Positions 42,336-52,597 of a stretch of DNA of 64,000 nt are shown in pieces. A program made the translations under genes and the position numbers. Positions within the stretch are counted from its first letter, which is position 1. The number at the start of each line of letters is the position of its first letter. The stretch lies in the NCBI GenBank assembly GCA_001931535.1, contig CP016211.1, forward strand, positions 6,307,573 to 6,371,572, in the 5' to 3' direction. A model generated the notes under the pieces. That model made no database searches and was not told the origin of the DNA. It saw nothing but the letters and a program-made list of their open reading frames with translations. This DNA comes from Minicystis rosea. Lineage in GTDB: Bacteria; Myxococcota_A; Polyangia; Polyangiales; Polyangiaceae.

Positions 42336-45111
42336 TCGCCGCGAGGAGCGCGAGCATGCTTTCCCGCGGCGAGCCCTCGGGCCGGCCGGGCGTCGCGCAA
42401 CTGCAGCCACTCGGCGCCATGGGCTCTTCGACCGGGCCTCCTCCGTCGGGCGTACCTGCGTCCGGCTGCGCCGGCGGGGGCGTCGGGTGATAGGCCATGA
42501 TGCAGAAATCATCGATGTTCCAGCCGCCGAGCCCCTTGCCCTTGCCGGCGCTGAGCTCGAAGCGCACCTCCACCGAGCCCGAGGCCCGCGCGAGCGGGGA
42601 GATGTCGATGTCCTCGAAGCGCCACTCGGCATCTCGATGTTCGAGCCCGCCATTGTTCGCGGTGGTGGCCACGTTTTGCCAGACGGGTTGATTGTTCACG
42701 TAGATGACGGCGCGATCGGAATAACCATCCCTCACCGTGAGCCAGCGGCGGAATTGGAGACGCACGTTCTCCTCGTCGCCCACCGAGATCACCGGGCTTC
42801 GCGCCGACGAGGTGCGGTTCGGCACGTACATGCCATTCCCGCCCAGCGTGTCGCCGATCACCTTCTGCCCCGAGAACGCCGCCGTCGGATCGCCCGCCAG
42901 GCCCTGCGGCGCGTCCCACTCGAAATCCCCGTTGCCGAGGCCCTCGAAGGTCCAACCATCGATCTGCGTCTCGAAGTCGTTGCAGTGAATCGGCACCACG
43001 TCGCCGACGAAGACACGATAATCCGGATCGGCAGGGTTGTTGGGCAGCGAGATGGTGTTGCCGTTCGCCACCGCGGAGAGTGAATAGCGCAGCGCCGTGC
43101 CCTCCGGCGCGACGGGGAGCGTGCCCGACCAGCCGTCGCCGGAGGGCGTGAGCACGCCCGCGCCCGGGCCGCCGCCGAGGAGATGAAAGCTCAGCGACAC
43201 CTCGTCGACGTCGCTCGAGGCACACTGAGGATAAAGGAGCTTCGAAGCCACCTCGACGACGGGCGGATCCTCGCTGGGCGGCACCACCGTGAGCGGCGTG
43301 TGCACCAGCGTGAGCCCAGCCTCGTTCACCACCGGCGCGAGCCCATGGCGGATGAAGGCTCGATTGATGGCACAGACGTGCGGCGTACCATTGGAGAGGT
43401 CGCCGTCGTCGTCGTCCGCGGCCAGGATTTCGGCGTACGTGGTGGGGATGTTCGAAGAGCGGCGGAGCGCTTGGTAATAGAGCTGATCCGTGACCGCGTG
43501 GCCTTGGTCCTCCCCGAGCTCCGCAGTCAGGTAGGTGCGCAAATCCCACATGGCACCGCCCCAGATGACGCCCGTCTCGTGCGGATCCCAACTGATGTCG
43601 TCGGGCCAGCGGCGCAGATCGTCAATCTGGCGAAGGGGGGAGTCGCCGGTGAGATAAAACCCCGGCGCCATCTGCGGATCGTGGGTGTAGCTCACGCACA
43701 TCGTATCGCCGGCCGCCTCGCCCAAAGAGTCGTCGAGCGCGCCGGCGCCGGGGATCACCGAGTATTGATGAAAGCCGTGACCGAACTCGTGATAGACGAC
43801 GTCGGCCACGCGGCCCGAGTTGTTGCACGCCCCGTTCTCCATGAGGAAGTTGAGGGCGACGCCGTCCCAAAAGGCGTTGCAACCTTGGGGATCGCTGGTG
43901 TTGGGCCGCACGGCGAGCTGGCCGCCGAGCCACGTCATCGACGGCGCGAAGTTGCGCGCATGTGCCTTGATGAGCCCTGCGTGGATGAAGGAGGTGAGCT
44001 GCGCGTCGCCGTATTCATCGTCGGCGAGGGACCAGAGGATCTGCGATCCATCCGTCCCGCTCTGCGTCGTCGCCGCGTCGATGCCATTCTGGTTCTGGAC
44101 GCGCACGAGCGGTCCGCGCGCGCGGAGGAGAACATCCGCCGGCGAGCCTTGGCTCGTCCATGAGAGCAGGCCGTTTTCGTCGGTTTGGAGCGACGTGCCG
44201 TCGACGGTCACATCGAGGCGCGATGCAGCATACGGCGCGCGCCCGAGCTGAGGGGCGCGCACCGGCACGTCGAAGACGACGGGCGCCTGCTCGAAGCGCA
44301 GGAGGTTTTCACGGGCGAGCGGCGCGCCCGAGCGCGCGTCGACGTACACGGCCCACCGCGCCCGCGGCCCAAAGGCCTCGAGCACCACACGGTATGCGCC
44401 CCGCACGTCGACGCGGCCCGAGCCCACGAGCGAGAGCGCGGAGAGCGACGGCGGCTCGTGCAGCGACGCGGTCGCGTGCTCCTCCGCGACCCACGCGCTC
44501 GCCGCGGCGACGGCGGCGCTCGCGTCGATGCGCGGCGCGGGGAGACCGCTGCTCGGGAAGGTCTCCGCGGCGAGGACGAACAATCGATCCGCTCGATAAC
44601 GAAAGCTGAGCCGCGCGCCCCTGACGGCGACGAGGCCTCTGCCCTCCATCGGCGCGCGCTGGATGAACGCGACGGTGCGCAGCCCTTGATCGAGATCGTT
44701 GGCCATGAGCTCGAAGCGATCGAGCGGCACGCCCGGCGCGAGGAGATCACCATGCGCTTCGAGGAAAGCGCGCGCGTGCGCCTCCGCCGTGGCCGCGTCG
44801 GCCACCGTGCCCGGCGCGGGGATGCCGGCGCCGAAGATGCGCGCGGGCGCCAGCGTGTCGCGGTCCCAGAGCGCTTGCCACGCGCTCGATTTCCCCGGCG
44901 TGGAGGCGGCGCGGAGGAATCGATCCCACGCGGCCCGTCGCGACGCGGGCGGCGCGCCGTAATCGACGTGAGGCTCGATGCGCAGCGGCGCGACGTGGGG
45001 CGCGGCCTCAAGGCCACCTCCCGATCGAAGCGGCGCACGCTGCGCCGATGCGGGCGCGGAGAGGAGCGTGGCAGAGAGCGCGAGCGAAGCGAAAGCGAGG
45101 ATGCGGCGCAC
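42271..45111 (-). CDS. Large secreted metallopeptidase-like protein (HEFGH, MYXO-CTERM-like tail)
   Basis: A 946-residue exported protein. Signal peptide MRRILAFASLALSATLLSAP. The N-terminal ~250 residues resemble the FTP/propeptide region of thermolysin- and fungalysin-type peptidases. The catalytic region contains VVYHEFGHGFHQYSV (His/Glu near residues 441-445) and SLGEAAGDTMCVSYTHDP, where the downstream acidic residues can act as the third zinc ligand, then the H in WDPHETGVIWGGAMWDLRTY. Beta-sandwich domains follow (GWTFEGLGNGDFEWDAPQG, FRRWLTVRDGYSDRAV). The end is SGCSCATPG, a hydrophobic stretch and RRRR, a MYXO-CTERM-like surface anchor. A role in extracellular protein degradation or predation is likely. 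Confidence 0.9.
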   Translation of the reverse strand: MRRILAFASLALSATLLSAPASAQRAPLRSGGGLEAAPHVAPLRIEPHVDYGAPPASRRAAWDRFLRAASTPGKSSAWQALWDRDTLAPARIFGAGIPAPGTVADAATAEAHARAFLEAHGDLLAPGVPLDRFELMANDLDQGLRTVAFIQRAPMEGRGLVAVRGARLSFRYRADRLFVLAAETFPSSGLPAPRIDASAAVAAASAWVAEEHATASLHEPPSLSALSLVGSGRVDVRGAYRVVLEAFGPRARWAVYVDARSGAPLARENLLRFEQAPVVFDVPVRAPQLGRAPYAASRLDVTVDGTSLQTDENGLLSWTSQGSPADVLLRARGPLVRVQNQNGIDAATTQSGTDGSQILWSLADDEYGDAQLTSFIHAGLIKAHARNFAPSMTWLGGQLAVRPNTSDPQGCNAFWDGVALNFLMENGACNNSGRVADVVYHEFGHGFHQYSVIPGAGALDDSLGEAAGDTMCVSYTHDPQMAPGFYLTGDSPLRQIDDLRRWPDDISWDPHETGVIWGGAMWDLRTYLTAELGEDQGHAVTDQLYYQALRRSSNIPTTYAEILAADDDDGDLSNGTPHVCAINRAFIRHGLAPVVNEAGLTLVHTPLTVVPPSEDPPVVEVASKLLYPQCASSDVDEVSLSFHLLGGGPGAGVLTPSGDGWSGTLPVAPEGTALRYSLSAVANGNTISLPNNPADPDYRVFVGDVVPIHCNDFETQIDGWTFEGLGNGDFEWDAPQGLAGDPTAAFSGQKVIGDTLGGNGMYVPNRTSSARSPVISVGDEENVRLQFRRWLTVRDGYSDRAVIYVNNQPVWQNVATTANNGGLEHRDAEWRFEDIDISPLARASGSVEVRFELSAGKGKGLGGWNIDDFCIMAYHPTPPPAQPDAGTPDGGGPVEEPMAPSGCSCATPGRPEGSPRESMLALLAAITGAAAALRRRRGAGSRASTG

Positions 45112-45281
45112 GGCGAGCGGACGCTAGCACGCGCGCGCCATTGAATGGGCGACGTCCGCGGAGACGCATTGCGTTGGGCAACACGCGCCCGCAAAGCTTG
45201 CGGCCATTGCGGTCGAGATCGCCACGGCCGATCGGCCTTCATCGTCGCTGCGCGGCGGTCGCGACGCGCTCGGCTATCGCC

Positions 45282-45734
45282 TCAGACCCCAGGCTTCTTC
45301 GCGCCTGCGGGCACCGCGGCCGGATGGGGCTCGCCCGCTCCGGGCTCCTCCCGAGGCGCGCGCGCCGCGGCCTTCTTCAGCGTCGAATCCACGAGCGCGG
45401 TGAGCGTGGCCAGGGGCACGGGCTTCGTCAGGAAGAAGACCGCGTGTCGCTTCAAGGCCCGCACGCGCGCTTGATCCGACACGTCCGCGGTCACGACGTA
45501 CACGGGCGTGTCCTTGTTGGGGCCGGGCTTGCTGGACAAGGTCTGCAGCACGGCGAACCCGTCGATCATCGGCATGTGCAGATCGAGCAGCACGAGCGCG
45601 TACTTCTTGGTGCCGAGCATGCGCAGCGCCTCGCCCCCGTTGGCTGCCAGCTCGATCTCGGCGAGGTTGGCGAGCGCACGCGCGAACATGCTGCGAATGG
45701 TGGGGTCGTCGTCGACGATGAGAATGCCGGCCAT
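45282..45734 (-). CDS. Single-domain response regulator with C-terminal extension
   Basis: A 150-residue CheY-like receiver protein. The acidic pocket is in ILIVDDDPTIR (D8, D9), the phospho-acceptor is D51 in LVLLDLHMPMIDG, the conserved Thr is in YVVTADVSD, and the Lys is in FFLTKPVPLATL. A short Ala/Pro-rich tail replaces an output domain. The ATG at 45734 has GAGG just upstream; a start 11 codons earlier would add a non-domain leader. No cognate kinase is adjacent. It lies downstream of uvrA on the same strand with a 100-bp gap. Confidence 0.92.
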   Translation of the reverse strand: MAGILIVDDDPTIRSMFARALANLAEIELAANGGEALRMLGTKKYALVLLDLHMPMIDGFAVLQTLSSKPGPNKDTPVYVVTADVSDQARVRALKRHAVFFLTKPVPLATLTALVDSTLKKAAARAPREEPGAGEPHPAAVPAGAKKPGV

Positions 45735-45834
45735 GGACCTCGATGCGACCGCGGGTGACGAGCTCATTCCATCACAGCGCGCGCGCCGCCACGAGAGAAA
45801 AACCCCGCAGGCGACGCGCGGCGGGCGCGATCGC

Positions 45835-48800
45835 TCATCCTCCGCGCGCGAAGAGCTCGCGGAGGACCGTCCCGGTCGCCGTCTTCTTCTTGGCGATCTC
45901 GCGCGGCGATCCCGCGGCGACGATGCGCCCGCCGGCGGCGCCGCCCTCGGGCCCGAGCTCGATCACGTGGTCGGCCGACGCGATCACCGCCGGGTGATGC
46001 TCGATGATCACCAGCGTGTCACCGCGCTCCACGAGCCGATCGAGCACCGCGATGAGCCGCGCCACATCCGCGAGATGCAAGCCCGTGGTGGGCTCGTCCA
46101 GTACGTAAAGCGTGGGCTCGTGGCGCGTCCCCGCCGTCAGCTCGCTGGCCAGCTTGAGCCGCTGGGCCTCGCCGCCGGAGAGCGTGTGCGATCCCTGACC
46201 GAGCCGCAGATAGCCCACGCCGAGATCGCACATCGTCTCGAGCGGCGCGCGGATCTTCGGATGGGAGGTGAAGGCGCGCACGGCCTCTTCGGCGGTGAGA
46301 TCGAGGACCTCGCCGATCGAGAGCCCGAGGTAGCGCACGTCGCGCGTGGCCGGCTCGAAGCGCCCGCCGCCGCAGGCTTCGCAGGGCGTCACCACGTCGG
46401 GCAGGAAGGACATCTCGTGGGCGATGACGCCGTTGCCGTCGCACACCGGGCAACGCCCGCCGGCCGCCGCGCTGTTGAACGAGAACCGCGCCTGTCCATA
46501 CCCGCGCACCTGCGCATCCGGCGAGGCCGCGAACAGCTTGCGAACCTGATCCCACACGCCGAGGAACGTCGCCGGCACCGATCGCGGCGTGCGCCCGATG
46601 GGTGATTGATCGACCGCGATCGCGCGCGTGAGCCCCTTCGGCAAGTGGAGCTTGTCGTAAGGCCCGGGCTCCGGACCGACGAGCTTCAAGGCCTTGCGCG
46701 CCGCTGGATAAAGCACCTGCCGCACCAGCGTGCTCTTCCCCGAGCCCGACACGCCCGCGACCACCGTCATGCGGCCGACGGGGATGCGCAGCGAGTCGAC
46801 GCGCAGGTTGTGGGCCCGCGCGCCGGTGAGCTCGATGGCCACGTCCGCGTCGCCGCGGCACACGCGCGTCGATGCGATCGACAGCTCGCCCGCGAGCGCG
46901 CGCGCCGTCGGCGAGCGCGGATCCGCGAGCACCGCCGCCGGCGTCCCTTCGCCCACGATCCGCCCGCCGCCGCGGCCGCCGGAGGGCCCGAGATCGATCA
47001 GGTGATCGGCCGCGCGGATGGTGTCCGCGTCGTGCTCCACCATGAGCACCGTGCTCCCCATGTCCGCGAGCTTGCGCAGGTTGTCGAGCAGCCGATGCGT
47101 GTCGCGCGGATGGAGGCCGATGGTGGGCTCGTCGAGCACGTAGAGCGCGCCCGTGAGCCCGCTGCCGAGCTGCGCCGCGAGGCGGAGCCGCTGCATCTCA
47201 CCGCCCGACAAAGTGGCCGCGCGCCGATCGAGCCCGAGATAGCCGAGCCCCACCTCGAGCACGAACTCGAGGCGATGCAGGAGCTCGCGCAGCGGCGCCT
47301 CCGCGATGCGCGCGCGATCGCCCGAGAAATGCAGCTTCTTCGCCCACGCGGCCGCGTCCGCCACCGAGCGTCCCGTGACCTCGTGGTAGCGCTCGCCGGC
47401 GAGCCGCACCGCGCGCGGCAGCGGCGACAGCCGTGATCCATCGCAGGCCTTGCAGGGCGACGGCCGCTCCTCCTCGAGCAGCGCCGCCGGCCCGCCTTCG
47501 ACGCCTGCGCCCTCGCAGGCCTCGCAGCGCCCTTGCTTGGTGTTGAACGAGAACCAACGCGGATCCAGCTCCGGAACGCCGGTGCCGCAGCGCGGGCACG
47601 CGCGGCTCGTGGAGTGCAGGATCTCGTTCCCCTTCGCCGGCTTCACCTTCACCGCGCCTTTGCCGAAGACGAGCGCGCGATCGAAGAGCGCACGATCGAT
47701 CTCCGCGAGCTTCCCCTCGTAGACGATCAGATCGATGGAGTGCTCCATCGTCTTCTTGAGCTTGGGCGGGTCGTCCGTGAGCGCTTCTTTTCCATCCACG
47801 ATCGCGCGCTCGATCTTGGCGCGCGCCGCGGCCGTGAAGACGTCGAGGTACGTGCCCTTGCGCGCCACCACCGCGGGCGAAAGCAGCGTGCCGTTCCCGC
47901 GCATGGCGGTGATCTCGGCGAACACCTCGTCCGGCGCCTTCGCCGCCACCATCGTGTCGCACACCGGGCAGTGCGCCTCGCCCACCTTCGCGTAGAGCAG
48001 CCGGAGGTAGTGCGCGATTTCCGTGACCGTCGCCACCGTCGAGCTCGATCCCGATCGCGTCGTGTGCTGCTCGAGCGCGATCGACGGCGGCACGCCCGTC
48101 ACGCGATCCACGTCGGGACGCGGCAGCGTCGGGAGGAACTGCCGGGCATACGGCGTCAGCGTCTCGAGGAAGCGCCGCTGCCCCTCGGCGAACACCACGT
48201 CGAACGCGAGCGTGCTCTTCCCCGATCCGCTCGGGCCCGTCACCACCACGATCTTCCCGTGCGGGATCGAGGTCGAGACCTCGTGCAGGTTGTGCTCCCG
48301 CGCCTGCACCACCTCGATGGCCCGCGGCGCGCTCGGCGCCGGCGCGGGCTTCTTCTTCGCAGCGCGGGGCTCGGCCGGAGATCGTTTGACCTCAAACCAA
48401 TCCGCGAGCGCGCGCCCCGTCCGTGTATCGGTCCGGGCCACGTCTTCCGGCGTCCCCTCGGCCACGATCCGGCCGCCGTGCGCGCCGGCGCCCGGCCCCA
48501 GATCGATCACCCAATCGGCCGCCGCGATCACGTCGACGTCGTGATCGACCACCACCACGCTCGCCCCCGCGCGCGCCAGATCGTCGAGCGCCTCGTTGAG
48601 CCGCGCCACCTCGCGCGGGTGCAGCCCCGCGCTCGGCTCGTCGAGGATCACGAGCTGCCCGCTCGAAGGCTCGCCGAGCGCCTGCGCCAGCTTGATCCGC
48701 TGCGCCTCGCCGCCCGACAGCGTCGACAGCGGCTGCCCCAGCGCGAGGTACCCGAGCCCGAGCTTCGAGAGAGGCCCGAGCGCCCGCACGATCGCGGCCT

Positions 48801-51120
48801 CGCGCTCGAAGAATTGGAGCGCCTCGTCCACCGACATCGCGAGCACGTCGGAGACCGATCGTCCCTCGATCTTGATCTCCAACACCTCGTCTTTGAAGCG
48901 CCGCCCGCGGCACGTCGGGCAGGTCAGCGACACGTCGGCGAGGAACTGCATCTCGATCGTCTCGGCGCCCTCGCCCGCGCACGCCTCGCACCGCCCGAGC
49001 GCGACGTTGAACGAGAAGTGCGCCGGCGTGAGCCCGCCGGCCACCGCTTCGGGTTGCTTGCCGAAGAGCGCGCGCACGCGGTCCCACGCGCCCGTGTACG
49101 TCGCCGGGTTGCCGCGCGACGTGCGCCCGAGCGGCGCTTGATCGACGAGCACCGGCGCCACGATTCGGCTCGCGCCCGTGATGGCCCGATACGGCCCCGG
49201 CGCCTCCACGTCGCGGAAACCACGCGCGCGCGCCAGCCCGCGATACAAGATCTCCTCGACCAGCGTGCTCTTCCCCGATCCGCTCGGCCCCGTCACGGCC
49301 ACCACCGCGCCCAGCGGAAACGACACCGTCACGTCGCGCAGGTTGTTGGCACGAGCCCCCGCGATCGTCAGCTTCTCCCCCAGCTTGCGCCGCGCCCGCG
49401 CCGTTCGGTCGCCGGTGCTCGCCGTCGCGCGCGGCGCGCCGTCGTACACGATCTCTCCGCCCGCGGGCCCTGCGCCCGGCCCCAGCTCGATCATGCGATC
49501 GGCCGCGCGGATCACGATGGGCTCGTGCTCGATCACGAGCACCGAATTGCCGGCCGCGGCCAGCTCGCGCATCGCCGACACGAGCGGCGGAATGTCGCTC
49601 GGATGGAGCCCGACCGTGGGCTCGTCGAGCACGAAGAGCGCGCCTGTCAGCGACGTCCCGAGCGCCGACGTCAGCGACACCCGCTGCGCTTCACCGCCCG
49701 AGAGCGTGCGTGCTTGTCGATCGAGCGTGAGGTACCCGAGCCCGACCTTCTCCAGATAGCCAATCCGCGCAACCAGCTCGCGGCGCGCGATCTCCCCCTG
49801 CCCCGTCGTCGTCTTCAGCGCATCGAGCCGCGCCCGCGCCTCGCTCAATTCGAGCCCGTGCCACGCCGCGAGATCGAGCCCGTCCACGTGATAGAGCAGC
49901 GACGTCGGCGCGAGCCGCTTGCCGTTGCAAGCCTTGCACACGTCGTACGATCGGTACCGCGCGAGGAGCACGCGCACGTGCATCTTGTACGTACGCGTGT
50001 TCAGCCACTCGAACCACATGCGCACGCCGGGGAACTTGCCCCCACGCCACGAGCCTTCGCCTTCGATGATCGCGGTCCGCTGCGCCTCCGTCAGATCGCG
50101 CCAGGGCACGTCCACGGGGATCTTCTTCCGATCGCAGAACTTGTTGAGGCTGCTCCGCTCCCACGTCGTGGACGCGCCCGACCACGGGCGGATCGCGCCC
50201 TGCTTGATGGAGCGCGACTCGTCCGGGATCACCTTGCCCCAATCGACACCGATGGTGCGCCCGAAGCCGCGGCACTCGGGGCACGCGCCCGTCGGTGACT
50301 GATACGAGAACAGCCCCATCTTCGGCGCTTCGAAGGCCCGCGCGCACGTCGGACAGGTGAGCCCGCGCGCCACGCCGAGCCGCGTTTGCCCGCTCCCATT
50401 CGTCAGGTAGAGCGCCGCCGCTCCATCCGATCGTCCCCACGCCTCCTCGATCGCGGCGCCGAGGCGCTTGCGATCGCGCGCCGCGATCTTCACCCGATCG
50501 ACCACCACCTCCACGCCGGCCTGCGCGCCGCCGGAGATGGCCTCGGTGGGCTTCACCTCGTCGATGTCGCGCGTCTCGCCGCGCACGAGGAGCCTGCGAT
50601 ATCCGGCCGCGAGCAACGACTCCCGCACCGTGAGATACGCCTCCGTGCCTTGCACCGGCACGCGATACGTCACGAGCGCCGTCGCGCCCTCGTGCTCCGC
50701 AGCCGCGCGATCGGCCGCGACGATGGGATCCGTGCGCACCGCGGGCACATGGTGATCCGGGCAGATCGGCACCGCCTCCCGCGCGAACAGCGCGCAGAAG
50801 TAAGGCTCGATGTCCGCCATCGTGGCCACCGTCGATCGCGAGCTCTTCACCGGCGCGTGTCGATCGACCGCCACGCCGGCTGCCACCGGATCGAGCCCAT
50901 CGATCGGCGGCCGCTCCAAGCGCTCGAGGAACTGCCGCGCATAGGGGCTGAAGCTCTCGACGAAGCGCCGCTGCCCCTCGGAGTAGAGCGTGTCGAGCGC
51001 GAGGGACGACTTGCCGGCGCCGGAGACGCCGGTGATGGCGACGAGCTCGCCGGGCCGGAAGTCGAGATCGATACCCTTGAGGTTGTGCGTTCGCGCGCCG
51101 CGCAGGCGGATCGGGTGCAT
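45835..51120 (-). CDS. uvrA: Double-length UvrA-type protein with four ABC ATPase domains
   Basis: A 1,761-residue relative of excinuclease subunit UvrA, which recognises bulky DNA lesions and loads UvrB. Ordinary UvrA is ~940 residues with two ATPase domains; here the whole arrangement occurs twice. Walker A loops: GVSGAGKSSLALDTLYSEG (~33), GPSGSGKSTLVEEILYRG (~613), GPSGSGKSTLAFDVVFAEG (~967), GVSGSGKSTLVRQVLYPA (~1460). ABC signatures LSGGEAQR or LSGGEMQR lie at ~473, ~802, ~1303, ~1648. Both halves have the UvrB-interaction-like insertion (YARQFLERLERPPIDGLDP; YARQFLPTLPRPDVDRVTG) and zinc-finger cysteines. A Lys/Pro/Ala linker at ~905-930 joins them. Whether it works in repair or as a resistance-type paralogue is unknown. 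Confidence 0.96.
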   Translation of the reverse strand: MHPIRLRGARTHNLKGIDLDFRPGELVAITGVSGAGKSSLALDTLYSEGQRRFVESFSPYARQFLERLERPPIDGLDPVAAGVAVDRHAPVKSSRSTVATMADIEPYFCALFAREAVPICPDHHVPAVRTDPIVAADRAAAEHEGATALVTYRVPVQGTEAYLTVRESLLAAGYRRLLVRGETRDIDEVKPTEAISGGAQAGVEVVVDRVKIAARDRKRLGAAIEEAWGRSDGAAALYLTNGSGQTRLGVARGLTCPTCARAFEAPKMGLFSYQSPTGACPECRGFGRTIGVDWGKVIPDESRSIKQGAIRPWSGASTTWERSSLNKFCDRKKIPVDVPWRDLTEAQRTAIIEGEGSWRGGKFPGVRMWFEWLNTRTYKMHVRVLLARYRSYDVCKACNGKRLAPTSLLYHVDGLDLAAWHGLELSEARARLDALKTTTGQGEIARRELVARIGYLEKVGLGYLTLDRQARTLSGGEAQRVSLTSALGTSLTGALFVLDEPTVGLHPSDIPPLVSAMRELAAAGNSVLVIEHEPIVIRAADRMIELGPGAGPAGGEIVYDGAPRATASTGDRTARARRKLGEKLTIAGARANNLRDVTVSFPLGAVVAVTGPSGSGKSTLVEEILYRGLARARGFRDVEAPGPYRAITGASRIVAPVLVDQAPLGRTSRGNPATYTGAWDRVRALFGKQPEAVAGGLTPAHFSFNVALGRCEACAGEGAETIEMQFLADVSLTCPTCRGRRFKDEVLEIKIEGRSVSDVLAMSVDEALQFFEREAAIVRALGPLSKLGLGYLALGQPLSTLSGGEAQRIKLAQALGEPSSGQLVILDEPSAGLHPREVARLNEALDDLARAGASVVVVDHDVDVIAAADWVIDLGPGAGAHGGRIVAEGTPEDVARTDTRTGRALADWFEVKRSPAEPRAAKKKPAPAPSAPRAIEVVQAREHNLHEVSTSIPHGKIVVVTGPSGSGKSTLAFDVVFAEGQRRFLETLTPYARQFLPTLPRPDVDRVTGVPPSIALEQHTTRSGSSSTVATVTEIAHYLRLLYAKVGEAHCPVCDTMVAAKAPDEVFAEITAMRGNGTLLSPAVVARKGTYLDVFTAAARAKIERAIVDGKEALTDDPPKLKKTMEHSIDLIVYEGKLAEIDRALFDRALVFGKGAVKVKPAKGNEILHSTSRACPRCGTGVPELDPRWFSFNTKQGRCEACEGAGVEGGPAALLEEERPSPCKACDGSRLSPLPRAVRLAGERYHEVTGRSVADAAAWAKKLHFSGDRARIAEAPLRELLHRLEFVLEVGLGYLGLDRRAATLSGGEMQRLRLAAQLGSGLTGALYVLDEPTIGLHPRDTHRLLDNLRKLADMGSTVLMVEHDADTIRAADHLIDLGPSGGRGGGRIVGEGTPAAVLADPRSPTARALAGELSIASTRVCRGDADVAIELTGARAHNLRVDSLRIPVGRMTVVAGVSGSGKSTLVRQVLYPAARKALKLVGPEPGPYDKLHLPKGLTRAIAVDQSPIGRTPRSVPATFLGVWDQVRKLFAASPDAQVRGYGQARFSFNSAAAGGRCPVCDGNGVIAHEMSFLPDVVTPCEACGGGRFEPATRDVRYLGLSIGEVLDLTAEEAVRAFTSHPKIRAPLETMCDLGVGYLRLGQGSHTLSGGEAQRLKLASELTAGTRHEPTLYVLDEPTTGLHLADVARLIAVLDRLVERGDTLVIIEHHPAVIASADHVIELGPEGGAAGGRIVAAGSPREIAKKKTATGTVLRELFARGG

Positions 51121-51346
51121 GGGGGGCGACGGTTATGAGCCGTGCTGAACAGAAGGCAAGGGTGAAGCGAGCGAGCACACGTCCACGGGGCACGATCGCG
51201 CGCCCTCGATCGAGCGCTCCCCGATCATCGTTTGCCCACGATTCTCCGACCGAGACGCGCCTCGCCACACCGGACGGTCACCCGCTTGCCACAAGCGAGC
51301 TCCGCCTGATTGAGCACCGAACCATGGCCGCCTACGCTCCGCCGCC

Positions 51347-52597
51347 ATGAGCACCAGAGCTTGCTTGTTGGCGGGGCTCACGTTCGCTTCGCTCATTGGC
51401 TGCGGGGGCAGCGGCGAGATCGCCAGCACCGCGAGCAGCACCGGCGGCGCCGGCGGCTTCATCACCGGAGCCGGCGGCGCCGGCGGACAGAGCAGCACCG
51501 CGACCTCGACCTCCACGAGCAGCACCACCACAAGCAGCACGGGCACGGGTGGCTCCGCGCCCGCGTGCCCACCCACGCCGCCCGTCGCAGGCCCACCGCT
51601 CGACGCGCCCGAAGGTCAATGGACCTGGATGCCCGTGAGCGGCGCCGTGTGCCGCGATGGCTCGCCGGCCGGCATCGGCGTGCGCCTTCATCCCGGCTCG
51701 AAGAAGGTCGTCATCTACCTCGAGGGCGGCGGCGCCTGCTTCAACGGCACCACGTGCGCCATCAGCCTCGCGAGCTTCGGCAAGATCGCATTCGATGGTT
51801 GGGCCGCCACCGTCGGTCAAACAGGCATCTTCAACGACACCCATGGTGACAACCCCGTAAAAGGTTGGAACGCCATCTACGTGCCTTATTGCAGCGGTGA
51901 TGTGCACGCGGGCGACGCCACCGACGTCGATGTCGCCGGCGGCCCGCAGAATCAAGACTTCGTCGGTTATCGCAACATGGGTGCGTATCTCGGTCGCATC
52001 GTGCCCACGTTCCCGGACGTCACGCAGGTGCTCCTCACCGGCATCAGCGCGGGCGGCTTCGGCGCGGCCTTCAACTACGATCGCGTCGCTTCCGCGTTCT
52101 GTCCCACGCCCGTCACCCTCGTCGACGACTCCGGTCCTCCCATGGCCGATGATTACCTCGCTCCTTGTTTGCAAAAGCAGTGGCGCGGCCTCTGGAACCT
52201 GCCCGGCACGCTGCCCTCCGACTGCTCCGCGTGCAGCGAGCCCGGCGGCGGCGGCATCGTCAACTACGTCCCCTATCTCGCGACGAAGTGGCCTGAGAGC
52301 TATCTCGGCCTCATCTCCTCCACGCGCGACAGCGTCATCTCCACCTTCTACGGCTTCGGCGCCGCGAGCTGCACGCAGGTGACGCCCCTCTCCGGCGCCG
52401 TCTACACCGCCGGTCTCGAAGATCTGCGCGATCACTACATGGCCGGATCGAGCCAATGGGGCACGTATTTCATCGACTCCACACAGCACACCTGGCTGCT
52501 CGGGCCGGGCTTCTTCACCACGCAGGTCAATGGAATGAAGCTCACCGACTGGATGCGCGAGCTCCTCCACGGCGCGGCCAGCCACGTCGGCCCGTGA
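51347..52597 (+). CDS. Pectinacetylesterase-like lipoprotein
   Basis: A 416-residue predicted lipoprotein (MSTRACLLAGLTFASLIGC, lipobox LIGC). A Ser/Thr/Gly linker of ~50 residues separates the anchor from the catalytic domain. Family landmarks are VVIYLEGGGACFNGTTCAI, VPYCSGDVHAG, and the nucleophile motif GISAGGFGAAFNY (Ser ~234), with late Asp and His (IDSTQHTW). This fits the pectinacetylesterase/Notum family of alpha/beta hydrolases that deacetylate polysaccharides. Surface-located esterase activity on plant or microbial glycans is likely, complementing the GH44 enzyme. The ribosome-binding site is weak. Confidence 0.9.
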   Translation: MSTRACLLAGLTFASLIGCGGSGEIASTASSTGGAGGFITGAGGAGGQSSTATSTSTSSTTTSSTGTGGSAPACPPTPPVAGPPLDAPEGQWTWMPVSGAVCRDGSPAGIGVRLHPGSKKVVIYLEGGGACFNGTTCAISLASFGKIAFDGWAATVGQTGIFNDTHGDNPVKGWNAIYVPYCSGDVHAGDATDVDVAGGPQNQDFVGYRNMGAYLGRIVPTFPDVTQVLLTGISAGGFGAAFNYDRVASAFCPTPVTLVDDSGPPMADDYLAPCLQKQWRGLWNLPGTLPSDCSACSEPGGGGIVNYVPYLATKWPESYLGLISSTRDSVISTFYGFGAASCTQVTPLSGAVYTAGLEDLRDHYMAGSSQWGTYFIDSTQHTWLLGPGFFTTQVNGMKLTDWMRELLHGAASHVGP

